The notes under the pieces were generated by a model that was not told where the DNA came from, did not search any database, and saw only the letters and a program-made list of their open reading frames with translations. A DNA stretch of 53,321 nt from Dehalococcoidia bacterium UBA6495 (GTDB taxonomy: Bacteria > Chloroflexota > Dehalococcoidia > Lucifugimonadales > UBA826), in assembly GCA_002435305.1 (NCBI GenBank), contig DJMH01000055.1, positions 1-53,321 of the forward strand, given 5' to 3'. The position numbers were made by a program, and so were the translations under genes. Positions 1-8,653 of this stretch are shown in pieces. The first letter of the stretch is position 1. The number at the start of each line of letters is the position of its first letter.

Positions 1-689
1 TTTAAAAATCTATCTTCATAATATGGATAGACTCCCCATTTATCCAACTCATTTTTTAGAGTATTTGCACTTCCACCATTTTTCACTGACTTGAACATTT
101 CCTCAATCTGGTTCGCAGCAGCAGCCGGCACTCCTCCAGCAGAACTTTGCGGTTCCATGAGTCCAGCACCTCTCATTTCTCGGCTGTTGAAAGAAACAGA
201 TGAGGCGGTAAACTCATATATGAATTTAAGAAGAGCTACATCCCAGAACTCATCCACGCCAGATATAACGACAGAAAGATCATTCTTTTTATCTCTGAGC
301 TCTTTGGAGATACGGTGGGCAATCTCGTTTGGATTACCACTAAGAATCTCCAAATTTTCAGGTTCATTATTATATTGATACATAATCCCAGGGCTGTTAG
401 CTCCATATAGACGTGCTACCTGGCTGAAGTATTTATAAGCTTCATCACTGAACCCATTCAAATTCATAGCATAGGTTGGAGTAATTAACGTTGGCTGTTC
501 GGCCCTCACTTTGCCTTTCCGGACCACCCCTTCCAGTTCTTTTTTTTGAGGATCAATCGCAGTGTACAAAGGTTCTGTAACTACAAAATACTCTATGCTG
601 GTAATACCAAAAGTAGCTAAATGCTGCTTTGGGTATTTGACGATATATGTCTGTTCTATCGCTTTGTACCAATCCGCAGATGAATTCAT
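1..689 (-). CDS. Hypothetical protein, C-terminus cut by the window edge
   Basis: An open frame runs leftward from an ATG at 689 for about 229 codons with no stop and leaves the window at base 1. The protein is soluble-looking, with no signal peptide or membrane segment, and begins MNSSADWYKAIEQTY. It has mixed alpha/beta composition and a short Gly/Ala-rich stretch (SSAGGVPAAAANQ) around residue 185. I do not recognise the family. It lies 51 bp downstream of the secreted peptidase gene on the same strand, so it is probably the last visible gene of the inositol-lipid operon. Its function cannot be inferred from what is visible. Confidence 0.75.
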   Translation of the reverse strand, partial: MNSSADWYKAIEQTYIVKYPKQHLATFGITSIEYFVVTEPLYTAIDPQKKELEGVVRKGKVRAEQPTLITPTYAMNLNGFSDEAYKYFSQVARLYGANSPGIMYQYNNEPENLEILSGNPNEIAHRISKELRDKKNDLSVVISGVDEFWDVALLKFIYEFTASSVSFNSREMRGAGLMEPQSSAGGVPAAAANQIEEMFKSVKNGGSANTLKNELDKWGVYPYYEDRFL

Positions 690-740
690 TTATTACGCAC
701 CTTAAACATAAATCACCTTACTATTGTATCAATGGTGGAC

Positions 741-2150
741 CTACCTGCGGCGGGACCAAATAAACAATGGTGGAATGATTAAAAGAAACATCGAATAATC
801 TGTTCCAGAGTTCTTGTTGTTCAATCGGGTGCAACCTCCAGATCGCGGAGCTTCCACATTCTGAGATTCAGAATTTACCGTTTCATTGCCTTGATCATAT
901 AAAGTAATATTTTTAGAGGTGTCTATTCCTGTAGATTTTACCGAAGTAGACCCAGACTGAGGGGTCAAAGAAAACAATCCCACTGCAGGTCTGGGTATAG
1001 GAGTAGGTAATTTATTCTCTGATAAATCCGGTTCATATATGGGGGCACCTATATAGTTCCTCCATCCGTTCTCAAGTTCAAGTTTACTGATGCCATAAAC
1101 AAACTGTATTGAATCATCCAAATTTCTACCTGATTTATGTTCGGTTAAAAGGTTAAACATCTTGTCAGGTCCAAATTTATATATCATAAATTCTACTATT
1201 GAGCTTGCCGACCCATAAAAAATAATTACATCTTCCGGATTCCCAGGCCGATTCCTCATCGAAGTAATAGGCATCAACCTATCGGCATGAACAGCGAAAT
1301 CAAGTGCCACATCATAGGAAAAACTGGGGGACACATTCCCGAATTCTGCCAACCCCTCATTTAACCATGAAGGGATACTGCTAAACACACTATCCCCGGC
1401 TCGATGGACCAATATGTGAGTCACTTCATGAGAGGCAGTGCCCCTTGAAAGTCTGCCACCACCGAGGACTAATACAGTACCAATGTCCGGATAGGCCTGC
1501 CCTTCTGTTATCAATTCACTTCTTATCGTGGAACTGCTAGGAGGTAATGCTCCCATCATTTCCGCAACATTGTTATACATGGTCACTCTGATCGGATCCC
1601 CTTGAACATCCCCAAATATAGGCTCCATTGCGTATAGAGTTTGATTCATAGCATTTAATAAATCTTCTGCTCTGCTTTTCACCGGTCCATGATAGGCGAC
1701 TGAAATAGTGCCGAATTCTACTTCTTGCCATTCAAATCGAGTATCAGAATATACAAGATAATTATTCTCGGAATTAAAGGTGTTACCTGATTCATCTGAA
1801 ATACTAAAGGAATACTCAATAATAGTTCCTGGAGGCACATATTTAGGACTGGTGTTTGTCTTCCAGAAAAGACTCCCGTTGACCTCCAAACCGTCCTCAA
1901 AATCCAAATACTCGTACACTCCAGATACTTGTTGGCCAATTCTGAAGTTAACGGCTATCTCTGATATACGGCTACTAGATATAGCCTGTACAGAAAAGCG
2001 AATCCCCTCAGGAAATTCGCTTTCCGCCGAAGCCGACTTAATTTTGATGTCAGAATCAGATGCTAAAGTGACAGTGCTCGAAAAATTCAAACAAAATATC
2101 GCTAATCCCAGAAATACCAAATGGAGATATAATCGGGACCTGAAATTCAA
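741..2150 (-). CDS. Secreted gluzincin-type zinc metallopeptidase (peptidase MA-like)
   Basis: The 469-residue protein starts with a signal peptide (basic MNFRSR, then a hydrophobic stretch to about residue 30). A beta-rich N-terminal region follows, then a gluzincin core: HEVTH at residues 241-245 (two zinc-binding His and the catalytic Glu) and NEGLAEF with E265 as the likely third zinc ligand. This is the arrangement of the peptidase MA family. The C-terminus has a GGC tripeptide, a hydrophobic helix (about residues 452-464) and a terminal SRRR, which looks like a C-terminal sorting or anchoring signal. The ATG at 2150 lies 2 bp after the oxidoreductase stop, so the two genes are almost certainly co-transcribed. 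Substrate unknown; action outside the cytoplasmic membrane is inferred. Confidence 0.82.
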   Translation of the reverse strand: MNFRSRLYLHLVFLGLAIFCLNFSSTVTLASDSDIKIKSASAESEFPEGIRFSVQAISSSRISEIAVNFRIGQQVSGVYEYLDFEDGLEVNGSLFWKTNTSPKYVPPGTIIEYSFSISDESGNTFNSENNYLVYSDTRFEWQEVEFGTISVAYHGPVKSRAEDLLNAMNQTLYAMEPIFGDVQGDPIRVTMYNNVAEMMGALPPSSSTIRSELITEGQAYPDIGTVLVLGGGRLSRGTASHEVTHILVHRAGDSVFSSIPSWLNEGLAEFGNVSPSFSYDVALDFAVHADRLMPITSMRNRPGNPEDVIIFYGSASSIVEFMIYKFGPDKMFNLLTEHKSGRNLDDSIQFVYGISKLELENGWRNYIGAPIYEPDLSENKLPTPIPRPAVGLFSLTPQSGSTSVKSTGIDTSKNITLYDQGNETVNSESQNVEAPRSGGCTRLNNKNSGTDYSMFLLIIPPLFIWSRRR

Positions 2151-2152
2151 AA

Positions 2153-2845
2153 TTAACTAGCCCCTTCAAGGTTTTTTAACAGCGCATTTTTTACATGCTC
2201 CACTAGCATTTGTTCATTTGCTGCACCAGTGAAACTGTATTGTTCATTGATCACAGTTAAAGGAACTCCTCTAACTTGATATGCATTCCCTAAATCTGGA
2301 AACTCTTGGACCTCAATAACTTCAGCCACTACTTTCTGTGTGAATGCTGCCATTGCGTGAGCCAAACTGGCCACACCTGGGCAATACGGTCAATTTGGTG
2401 TGACAAATGTTTTAATTGAGACATTTTCTTCAAGGTCTTCTAAAAACCCTTTCGTCTCTTCCGATATTTTCGGTTCACCAGATGAAACATTAACCAAGGC
2501 TTCTATCAAAACCGGAAACTCAGTTCCGGCAGGTATGCCAAGATATCTCACGTTTGTTTCATCTCCTTTGGAAACTAAAAAGGAAGGTATTCTGGAAACA
2601 TTACATCGTGCCGCTTCTTCTGTATCATTCCTAATATCTAGTTTCTTAAAGTTTATTAGTTCAGATGTTTCACTAACTTCTCTCAATAGCTGTTCAGTTG
2701 GCGCGCAAGTCTCGCATTCGCGACCAGGAACTATCAGACCTCCAAGGTCCGTTTGGGTAAACAAAGTAATATTTACTTCACTCACTAATTCATTTTCGAA
2801 TCGGGTTTTGACGATCTCCCTATCCGAATCATCTAGTATTTGCAT
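2153..2845 (-). CDS. Glutaredoxin-like protein disulfide oxidoreductase, probable selenoprotein (UPYC active site)
   Basis: Read through one in-frame TGA, this is a 230-residue protein of the two-thioredoxin-fold PDO/glutaredoxin-like family, at the family's normal length. The N-terminal fold carries CETC (C44, C47). The C-terminal fold carries U152-P-Y-C155, where relatives have CPYC, preceded by FVTPN and followed by PGVASLAHAMA, with a later VRGVPLTVIN containing the usual cis-Pro. The TGA at 2392-2390 therefore falls exactly on the nucleophilic Cys codon. Frame and homology continue to the stop at 2153. Without Sec insertion the product would be a 151-residue single-domain stub. A SECIS-like hairpin follows the TGA. 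The family passes electrons to disulfides or peroxidases in the cytoplasm. The gene lies 18 bp after the CDP-alcohol phosphatidyltransferase gene. A sequencing error or recent nonsense mutation is the alternative. Confidence 0.85.
2353..2384 (-). promoter_or_regulatory. SECIS-like hairpin downstream of the UGA
   Basis: Counting nucleotides after the TGA in the mRNA, positions 6-9 (UUGC) pair with 34-37 (GCAA). After an asymmetric internal loop, 16-18 (GUG) pair with 31-33 (CAC). A single bulged U sits at 30, and 19-22 (GCCA) pair with 26-29 (UGGC), leaving an apical GUU loop at 23-25. Bacterial SECIS elements are expected just after the UGA, with the loop roughly 16-37 nt downstream and a G among the first loop bases. 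This hairpin meets both expectations. Folded by hand. Confidence 0.65.
2390..2392 (-). other. In-frame UGA, probable selenocysteine codon (Sec152)
   Basis: The TGA replaces the first Cys codon of the CPYC motif in the C-terminal thioredoxin fold. The reading frame stays open on both sides, and the resolving Cys (TGC, C155) is intact. TGA serves as a normal stop in other genes here, for example atpB and argJ. Confidence 0.8.
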
Positions 2846-2863
2846 GTTTCGTAACCTCCAGGG

Positions 2864-3508
2864 TTATAGCTCTTTAGAAGAATGCATTAATCTTTGAATA
2901 GTTGTGAAAACCCCCAGCACCGTAAGGATCATTAAAACTACAATCATAACAACGGGCACCCAATGGGCTATAACAAGCCCGACAGATATAATAGCCACCC
3001 GTTCCGGGCGAGTCATGATCCCAACTTTACACTCTATGCCTAAACCCTCTGCCCGTGACCTAAGGTAACTAACCATCACTGACCCAACAAATGCAGTGTA
3101 GGTCATTATTTGCGCAAAAGCACAAGAATTAAAGCCTTCCCATAAATCAAAAGGAACAAGATCGGTGGACACGCAATTGTTAAGGGAATAGTAAATTAAT
3201 AGGCCGAGAAGTACTAATGCTTCTTGTACTCTATCTGCAACTGAATCAAACATAGCTCCAAATTTCGTAACCAACCCTTTCTTCCTAGCCAAGGCACCAT
3301 CAATCAGATCTAGGGCCCCTCCAATGGCGACAATAATTCCGCCTATCCAAAAATAGCCTACAGAAATAAATATCGCTGATATCAAAATTATCAGCAGACC
3401 GAGCAGGGTGACCATGTTTGGGGTAAAGCCAATCCGGTCAAAAAAAGCAGCAAAAGGTGCTTCATAATATTTATAAAGCAGTTCCCGTAGATTTTCTCTG
3501 GCAATCAT
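2864..3508 (-). CDS. CDP-alcohol phosphatidyltransferase (PgsA/phosphatidylinositol-phosphate synthase-like)
   Basis: The 214-residue membrane protein has the complete CDP-alcohol phosphotransferase signature: D67, D70-G71, A74-R75, G84, D88 and D92. These residues bind the metal and CDP-diacylglycerol and include the catalytic Asp. About six hydrophobic helices surround the motif. The enzyme transfers a phosphatidyl group from CDP-DAG to a hydroxylated acceptor. Inositol-3-phosphate synthase and a PimA-like glycosyltransferase lie directly upstream on the same strand, so the likely acceptor is inositol 3-phosphate, giving phosphatidylinositol phosphate. Phosphatidylglycerophosphate synthase remains possible, because the motif does not distinguish acceptors. 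The order resembles the actinobacterial PI/PIM cluster. Confidence 0.85.
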   Translation of the reverse strand: MIARENLRELLYKYYEAPFAAFFDRIGFTPNMVTLLGLLIILISAIFISVGYFWIGGIIVAIGGALDLIDGALARKKGLVTKFGAMFDSVADRVQEALVLLGLLIYYSLNNCVSTDLVPFDLWEGFNSCAFAQIMTYTAFVGSVMVSYLRSRAEGLGIECKVGIMTRPERVAIISVGLVIAHWVPVVMIVVLMILTVLGVFTTIQRLMHSSKEL

Positions 3509-3535
3509 ATTTTCTCTCTGCGCATAAAAATAATA

Positions 3536-4690
3536 TCAATCAATGGATCTGATGTGATCTGTATTTCGGAGATTAGGTAATGATAAATAATGGTCTAAAA
3601 TTTTATCAGTCACTATTGACCAAGAAAATAACTGTGATTTTTCTCTCCCGTTTTTCCCCATTTGCATTCTCATGTTTTTGTCAGTGATTAGTCGTGATAA
3701 CTTTTCCGACAGGTCATGTGGATCTTTTGCGTTTGCAAAGAACCCCTCTTTTTCATCAAGTACCGACCGATAACCATCTATTCTCGAAGCCACAATTGGT
3801 AATCCAGCAGACATCGCCTCTAGAAGCACTATTCCGAAACTTTCCTGACCCGTCGCCGGGGTACAAAAAATATCTGCCGTTTTGAAATATTTCAACTTTT
3901 CTTCGTGAGTAACTGATCCCACCATGAAGACATCGTTCGGATTTCTCTCTCCTAGAATTCGTTGAGATTCTATATCCATTTTCCCAGCACCCACAATGAT
4001 GAGTCTTATATTAGGAAACTTCCATTTTAGGTCACAATAAGATGCCAGAAGATATTTCAAACCCTTCCTTTTCTCAAGGCGCCCCACAAACAAAATGTTT
4101 ACCTTGTCATCGAGAAGGTTTTGATACGGAGTTGCCATTAGAATTTCCTCGGTCTCTATCCCATTGGGGATAATGTCGTAGTCTGCTGGTAAATATTTAC
4201 TAACATAAGATTTTGCTGATGATGAAACAGCAATCCTCCCGTCTAATCTTCGAAAATATTTTTGCAATAACCTATTAGGCACCATTTGGTAAAGACTTGA
4301 TCCTTCAAACGAATGAAAAGTAGCCACTACGACTGGATTGTTTCGTAACCGCTTTGACAATACCCCGAGAGTCAGAGCCCCGGCGAACGGTTCATGGACA
4401 TGGACAATATCGAAATTTTCAGTCTCAATTGATTTTCTGAGCCGGTCTGCCAGCCAAACTGATAGGGATATCCTTGCCACGGACCCACCAATTGGTACGG
4501 GAACTGGAGTACCCATAGGGATTAAGTTGGGAATTGAGTTGTGAGAAGTTGCTGAAACAGGAGCAAAAACCCGGGTGAATACACCCCTTTGTTCTAAATT
4601 AACACTCAAATTTTGTATATGCGCAGTGACCCCGCCAGGTGAGGCAAAATCATACGGGGAAACCAGCGCAACCTTAAGAGGTTGGTTCAT
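3536..4690 (-). CDS. GT4-family glycosyltransferase, PimA-like
   Basis: The frame is open from 4786, but that start would overlap the end of the inositol-phosphate synthase gene. The ATG at 4690 is preceded by an AGG-containing site (ACGAGG) and begins MNQPLKVALVSPYDF, typical of GT-B enzymes, so I chose it (384 residues). Visible features are SPGGVTAHI near the N-terminus (Gly-rich acceptor-side loop), VHVHEPFAG, the FVGRLEKRKG donor-site motif, and ESFGIVLLEAMSAG (the E-x7-E motif that binds the nucleotide sugar). Family members transfer a hexose, often mannose from GDP-mannose, to phosphatidylinositol or another lipid. Its place between inositol-phosphate synthase and the phosphatidyltransferase supports a phosphatidylinositol mannosyltransferase role; donor and acceptor are inferred. 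Confidence 0.87.
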   Translation of the reverse strand: MNQPLKVALVSPYDFASPGGVTAHIQNLSVNLEQRGVFTRVFAPVSATSHNSIPNLIPMGTPVPVPIGGSVARISLSVWLADRLRKSIETENFDIVHVHEPFAGALTLGVLSKRLRNNPVVVATFHSFEGSSLYQMVPNRLLQKYFRRLDGRIAVSSSAKSYVSKYLPADYDIIPNGIETEEILMATPYQNLLDDKVNILFVGRLEKRKGLKYLLASYCDLKWKFPNIRLIIVGAGKMDIESQRILGERNPNDVFMVGSVTHEEKLKYFKTADIFCTPATGQESFGIVLLEAMSAGLPIVASRIDGYRSVLDEKEGFFANAKDPHDLSEKLSRLITDKNMRMQMGKNGREKSQLFSWSIVTDKILDHYLSLPNLRNTDHIRSID

Positions 4691-4727
4691 ATAACCTCGT
4701 CTATAGACAACCCACGGGTGTTGGAAA

Positions 4728-5819
4728 CTAACCTTGAGCGGATTCTTCTCCAGCGATGAAATCCTCAACAAGCTGCCTAGCCTCATCGTCCGTGTACTGA
4801 ATGAGCGGAGACTTCATAAAATATGACGAAGGTGCAGTTACAGGGCCGCTTATGCCTCTATCTTTTGCAATTTTGGCACAACGGACTGCATCTATTACGA
4901 CCCCTGCTGAGTTAGGGCTATCCCAAACTTCAAGCTTTAACTCCATATTTAAAGGCACATCTCCAAAAGTTTTACCTTCCATCCTGATATAACACCACTT
5001 CCGGTCTGTGAGCCACGGCACATAGTCACTAGGGCCCACATGGACATCACGGTCAGGTATGAATTCGTCAACTTGTGATGTAACAGATTGGGTTTTTGAT
5101 ATTTTTTTAGAAACCAGTCTGTCTCTATCAAGCATATTCATAAAGTCTGTATTGCCACCAAAATTTAATTGGTATGTCCTTTGGAGCTCGACACCTCGGT
5201 CCATAAATAATCTAGTTAACACTCTGTGAGTGATAGTGGCACCTACCTGAGATTTGATATCATCCCCAATTATTGGTGCACCGGCCTCTCGAAATCTATT
5301 TTGCCAATAATCATTCTCTCCACTGGCGATGAAAACAGGTATGCAATTTATAAAACCGCATCCAGCCTGTAACACTTGTTCAACATACCACTTTGTGGCC
5401 TCCTCAGAACCTACCGGTAGATAATTAATTACCACATCTACCTCTCGTTCTTTCAAAATCGCGGCGACGTCGTCGGTGCCGCCATCTGCTTTAGTTATGA
5501 TTTCTGAGGTGTAACGACCTATCCCGTCATGGGTCATTCCTCTTTGGACCACTACCCCAGTTTCCTCGACATCTTGAAATTTAACAGTGTTATTTGGCCC
5601 TGAAAAGATCGCCTCCGACAGATCTTTACCCACTTTACTTGCATCGACATCAAACGCAGCGACGACTTTTATATCTCCAATGCCGTATTCTCCCAAAACG
5701 GGATGCATCAGACCTGGAACATTGTCGTTAGGGCCGACATCAGCATACTTGGCAACTCCTTGAATCAAGGAAGAAGCACAGTTACCTACTCCGATTATTG
5801 CAACTTTTATCTCAGGCAA
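4728..5819 (-). CDS. ino1: Inositol-3-phosphate synthase
   Basis: The 363-residue protein has an N-terminal NAD-binding Rossmann motif (VAIIGVGNCASSL, near residue 10) and internal blocks diagnostic of short prokaryotic myo-inositol-1-phosphate synthases: INYLPVGSEEATKWY, GDDIKSQVGAT and LNFGGNTDFMNM. The enzyme isomerises glucose 6-phosphate to 1D-myo-inositol 3-phosphate using NAD+. It is the first gene of the run, with about 209 bp of non-coding DNA upstream facing a divergent MFS gene. Together with the next two genes it explains de novo synthesis of an inositol phospholipid. Confidence 0.92.
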   Translation of the reverse strand: MPEIKVAIIGVGNCASSLIQGVAKYADVGPNDNVPGLMHPVLGEYGIGDIKVVAAFDVDASKVGKDLSEAIFSGPNNTVKFQDVEETGVVVQRGMTHDGIGRYTSEIITKADGGTDDVAAILKEREVDVVINYLPVGSEEATKWYVEQVLQAGCGFINCIPVFIASGENDYWQNRFREAGAPIIGDDIKSQVGATITHRVLTRLFMDRGVELQRTYQLNFGGNTDFMNMLDRDRLVSKKISKTQSVTSQVDEFIPDRDVHVGPSDYVPWLTDRKWCYIRMEGKTFGDVPLNMELKLEVWDSPNSAGVVIDAVRCAKIAKDRGISGPVTAPSSYFMKSPLIQYTDDEARQLVEDFIAGEESAQG

Positions 5820-6028
5820 AACTATTAAGACTCCTTATACTGTTTTCTAGAGTGAAGCCACATTTTACTTACTAAAGGTTTAACTTCATTCATGTTGGTC
5901 GAATAAAGAAAAATCTTAGCATTGTGGATGCGGTATTAACAATACAACATTTAGAATGTTTGAAGCACTATCCCCTACGTGGTAGCATCCCACCGGAACA
6001 TCACATTTTGAATCCATGAGGATCTTCA

Positions 6029-7306
6029 TTGAACCTAGCAAAATTTCTTTCAACCCGCACGCCATTCTTCTATGGTTGGTTTATTTTAGGTACATCTGGG
6101 TCCACTCAAATTGTCAGGAATGCCGCAGCAACTCTAACTCTAGCCGTTTTTATGTATCCAATGGCGGAAGAATTAGGGTGGAGTCGTACTGTATTGGCAG
6201 GAGCTGTCAGCGTAGGTGGGTTGGCATCCACTTTCATATCGCCAGTCACGGGTTGGTTGATTGATAAGTATGGCGCGAGGGCTGTACTTACCTCAAGCAT
6301 AATGATACTAGGTGTTAGTACCTTCCTAACTGGATGGGCCACTATCCCGATAGCCTTCTATATTACCTACGGCATTGGCAGAATTATATTCAGTAGTCCT
6401 GTTCAGATCGGGTCGTCAGTGGTAGTTTCTAGGTGGTTCATTCAAAAACGGGGAAGAGCAAACGGAATACTTACCTTTTGTCATTCAATAGGAATGACAG
6501 GTTTTCCACTCATGGCATCCATATTGATAGGCATCTATGGGTGGCAAGTTGCTTGGCATCTACTAGGTGTGGGAGTTTGGGTTATTGCGCTGCTTCCTGT
6601 TTTTCTCTTACTCGCTGAAACTCCTGAGTCAGTCGGCTTGTTGCCTGATGGGGATAAAGAATCCTCGATTGCCAGTACGGAAGCAAACACAACGGCCGTA
6701 ATTGAGGAAATAAACTGGACTTTAAAGGAAGCTTTAAGAACTCCCGCTTTATGGCAGTTGGCATTGGCTGGAGGTCTTCTTTTCGTAATTCATTCAGGAA
6801 CAAACACTCATATGGCAGCTTTTTTTCAAGATGCCGGGCTGACTTCTAACCAGGCAGCAGCAGCTGTGAGCCTAAACGCGATATTCACTGGCCTTGGTGG
6901 TTTGGGTTGGGGTTGGACTATCGAAAAAATAAAGGCACGTTACTGCTACGCAATGGTAGCTGCAGTAATGAGTATATGCGCCATTTTGTTCAGTACCGTC
7001 GATAGTCTAATCGAGGCATGGATATATGCCTCATTGTTTGGAACTGCTCTTGGAGGCATGTTAGTTGTACCATCCGTGGCTATGGCGGATTATTTCGGCC
7101 GGAGTTCCTTGGGTGCCATTAGAGGTTTCACAGAACCATTCGTGTCCTTCAGCCAGGCGGTAGGAGCCTTATTTTCCGGTTTAATTTTTGATATCACAGG
7201 AAGTTACAACTACGCTTTCTACACCCTTTCGATAGTTGCCTTGATGGCAATACTCCTCACAATCACAGCTACTGTACCCATTCACAAAGACAATAAAAAA
7301 GGGTGA
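6029..7306 (+). CDS. MFS transporter, monocarboxylate/oxalate-formate antiporter type
   Basis: This 425-residue protein has about twelve hydrophobic helices, the loop motif GWLIDKYGAR between helices 2 and 3 (MFS motif A), and a soluble loop around residues 200-225. The N-terminal PFFYGWFILG resembles monocarboxylate and oxalate/formate-type MFS carriers. The start is a TTG at 6029 with GAGG seven bases upstream; no in-frame ATG gives a better N-terminus. Substrate unknown, probably a small organic acid. The TGA stop at 7304-7306 lies inside the stem of a terminator shared with the convergent dehydrogenase gene. Confidence 0.85.
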   Translation: MNLAKFLSTRTPFFYGWFILGTSGSTQIVRNAAATLTLAVFMYPMAEELGWSRTVLAGAVSVGGLASTFISPVTGWLIDKYGARAVLTSSIMILGVSTFLTGWATIPIAFYITYGIGRIIFSSPVQIGSSVVVSRWFIQKRGRANGILTFCHSIGMTGFPLMASILIGIYGWQVAWHLLGVGVWVIALLPVFLLLAETPESVGLLPDGDKESSIASTEANTTAVIEEINWTLKEALRTPALWQLALAGGLLFVIHSGTNTHMAAFFQDAGLTSNQAAAAVSLNAIFTGLGGLGWGWTIEKIKARYCYAMVAAVMSICAILFSTVDSLIEAWIYASLFGTALGGMLVVPSVAMADYFGRSSLGAIRGFTEPFVSFSQAVGALFSGLIFDITGSYNYAFYTLSIVALMAILLTITATVPIHKDNKKG

Positions 7307-7321
7307 CAAAGCCACCCTTTT
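7297..7321. terminator. Bidirectional intrinsic terminator between convergent genes
   Basis: AAAAGGGTG (7297-7305) pairs with CACCCTTTT (7313-7321) around a 7-nt loop. T-rich tails follow on both strands, longest on the minus strand, serving the MFS gene on one side and the hydroxyacid dehydrogenase on the other. Confidence 0.75.
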
Positions 7322-7347
7322 CTAAATCTTTATTTCGGCAATGCGGA

Positions 7348-8406
7348 TTAGCCGGAACCTGGGCCTCTGCCCATAGAATAAGGCTGCCAGCGCTTAAGCC
7401 CTGAATCAGCTAATACCGCTGGATTCACACAACTTCTTGGCCATCGTCCTGTAAGAACTAGGGAAAGTTCCCTGCCTACCCGTCTCCTCGTCTCAGGAGC
7501 CATCCTTTGAGATGCAGAGGCAACGTGCGGGGTTGATATCACATTTTCCATATGCAATAGAGGGTTTTCGGGATCTGGAGGTTCTTGTTCAAATACATCA
7601 AGTCCAGCTCCAGCTATCCATTTTTGTTCTAGTGCCTTTATCAAGGCCTCCTCATCTACCGTTGGACCTCGGCCATTATTTATGAATAGGCCTGTGGGTT
7701 TCATGGATTTGAATTGCCGTTCACTCATTAAATGGAATGCGTCTGACGTTGAAGGTGCATGCATTGAAACTATATCTGACATACTCAACATCTCTTCGAG
7801 AGTGCTGATGGGTTGGACGCCGTATTCCGTCATAGATAGTTCTTCAATATAGGGATCAAAGGCAATTAATCTTAACCCAAAAGCTTTAGCTCTAATCGAT
7901 ACTGCTTTAGCTACATGTCCGAAAGCTATAAAACCTAGGGTTTGTCCCCACAATCGTGGAAATTCTGAAAGAAGAGGCCGGCCTTCTGACCATCTGTTTT
8001 CTCGTACCATTTGATCCATAATGTTAAGTCTTCTATATGAAGCAAGAAGAAGCATCATCGTGTGATCAGCCACTTCCTCAATAAAGGTGTCTGGAACATT
8101 TGTGACTGGTATACCCTTCGCCGTTGCTGCATTTACATCAACACTATCTGCACCGACACTGCCGAGCGAGATAATTTTGCAATTCTCCAAAGCATCTATG
8201 ATTTTCTTGGTTATAGGTCGGCCTCTAGCGATTACGGCGTCTGCGTCTTTGGCAGAAGCTATAAACTCGTCCTCTGTTGCCGCATCGACTTCTATTATTT
8301 CTGCATCGATCGAGTCAAGTGATTCCTTTTCCAGCAAATATTGACTGTCTGCCAAATCAAAAGTAACGCCAGCTGGTTTTTGTGTTACTACCTTGTACTT
8401 AGCCAT
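7348..8406 (-). CDS. D-isomer-specific 2-hydroxyacid dehydrogenase (C-terminal binding protein-like)
   Basis: The frame is open from 8427. The ATG at 8406 (MAKYKVVTQ) has GGGGAG upstream at good spacing and is preferred (352 residues). The protein shows an N-terminal substrate domain, an NAD-binding segment GFIAFGHVAKAV with its acidic switch in AFDPYIEE, NNGRGPTVDEEAL carrying the substrate Arg, the Glu in FEQEPPDPENPL, and TPHVAS with the catalytic His. It should reduce 2-keto acids or oxidise D-2-hydroxy acids with NAD(H). Substrate not determinable; relatives include phosphoglycerate, glyoxylate and hydroxypyruvate enzymes. Confidence 0.86.
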   Translation of the reverse strand: MAKYKVVTQKPAGVTFDLADSQYLLEKESLDSIDAEIIEVDAATEDEFIASAKDADAVIARGRPITKKIIDALENCKIISLGSVGADSVDVNAATAKGIPVTNVPDTFIEEVADHTMMLLLASYRRLNIMDQMVRENRWSEGRPLLSEFPRLWGQTLGFIAFGHVAKAVSIRAKAFGLRLIAFDPYIEELSMTEYGVQPISTLEEMLSMSDIVSMHAPSTSDAFHLMSERQFKSMKPTGLFINNGRGPTVDEEALIKALEQKWIAGAGLDVFEQEPPDPENPLLHMENVISTPHVASASQRMAPETRRRVGRELSLVLTGRWPRSCVNPAVLADSGLKRWQPYSMGRGPGSG

Positions 8407-8653
8407 ACTCTTTCTCTCCCCTATCATTCACTAAATCGCTGACAACACCTGCCACCGAAGGTCGTACAGGATATGAAATATTTGAAGGGGTGTCCAGCAA
8501 TGTGCCTAAAAATCTTCTCGACAATGGCCGTATTTTGATGGTTTTGAGCAGTTTATTTCATTCAACGGTTTGTAGATTCACTAGTGCTTATTTACATAAT
8601 TAGGCCCTATAATAATCCCTTATGAAATATATTCATTTCACTACCGTGGAATT

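Noticed and set aside
91..378. 95-codon plus-strand frame near the left edge
   Set aside because: It is antisense to the longer open frame that runs off the window and has no family match.
2153..2392. Reading 2153-2374 and 2390-2845 as two separate genes or as a pseudogene
   Set aside because: The two frames are the same frame joined by one TGA at the active-site Cys; homology runs straight through and both halves look selected.
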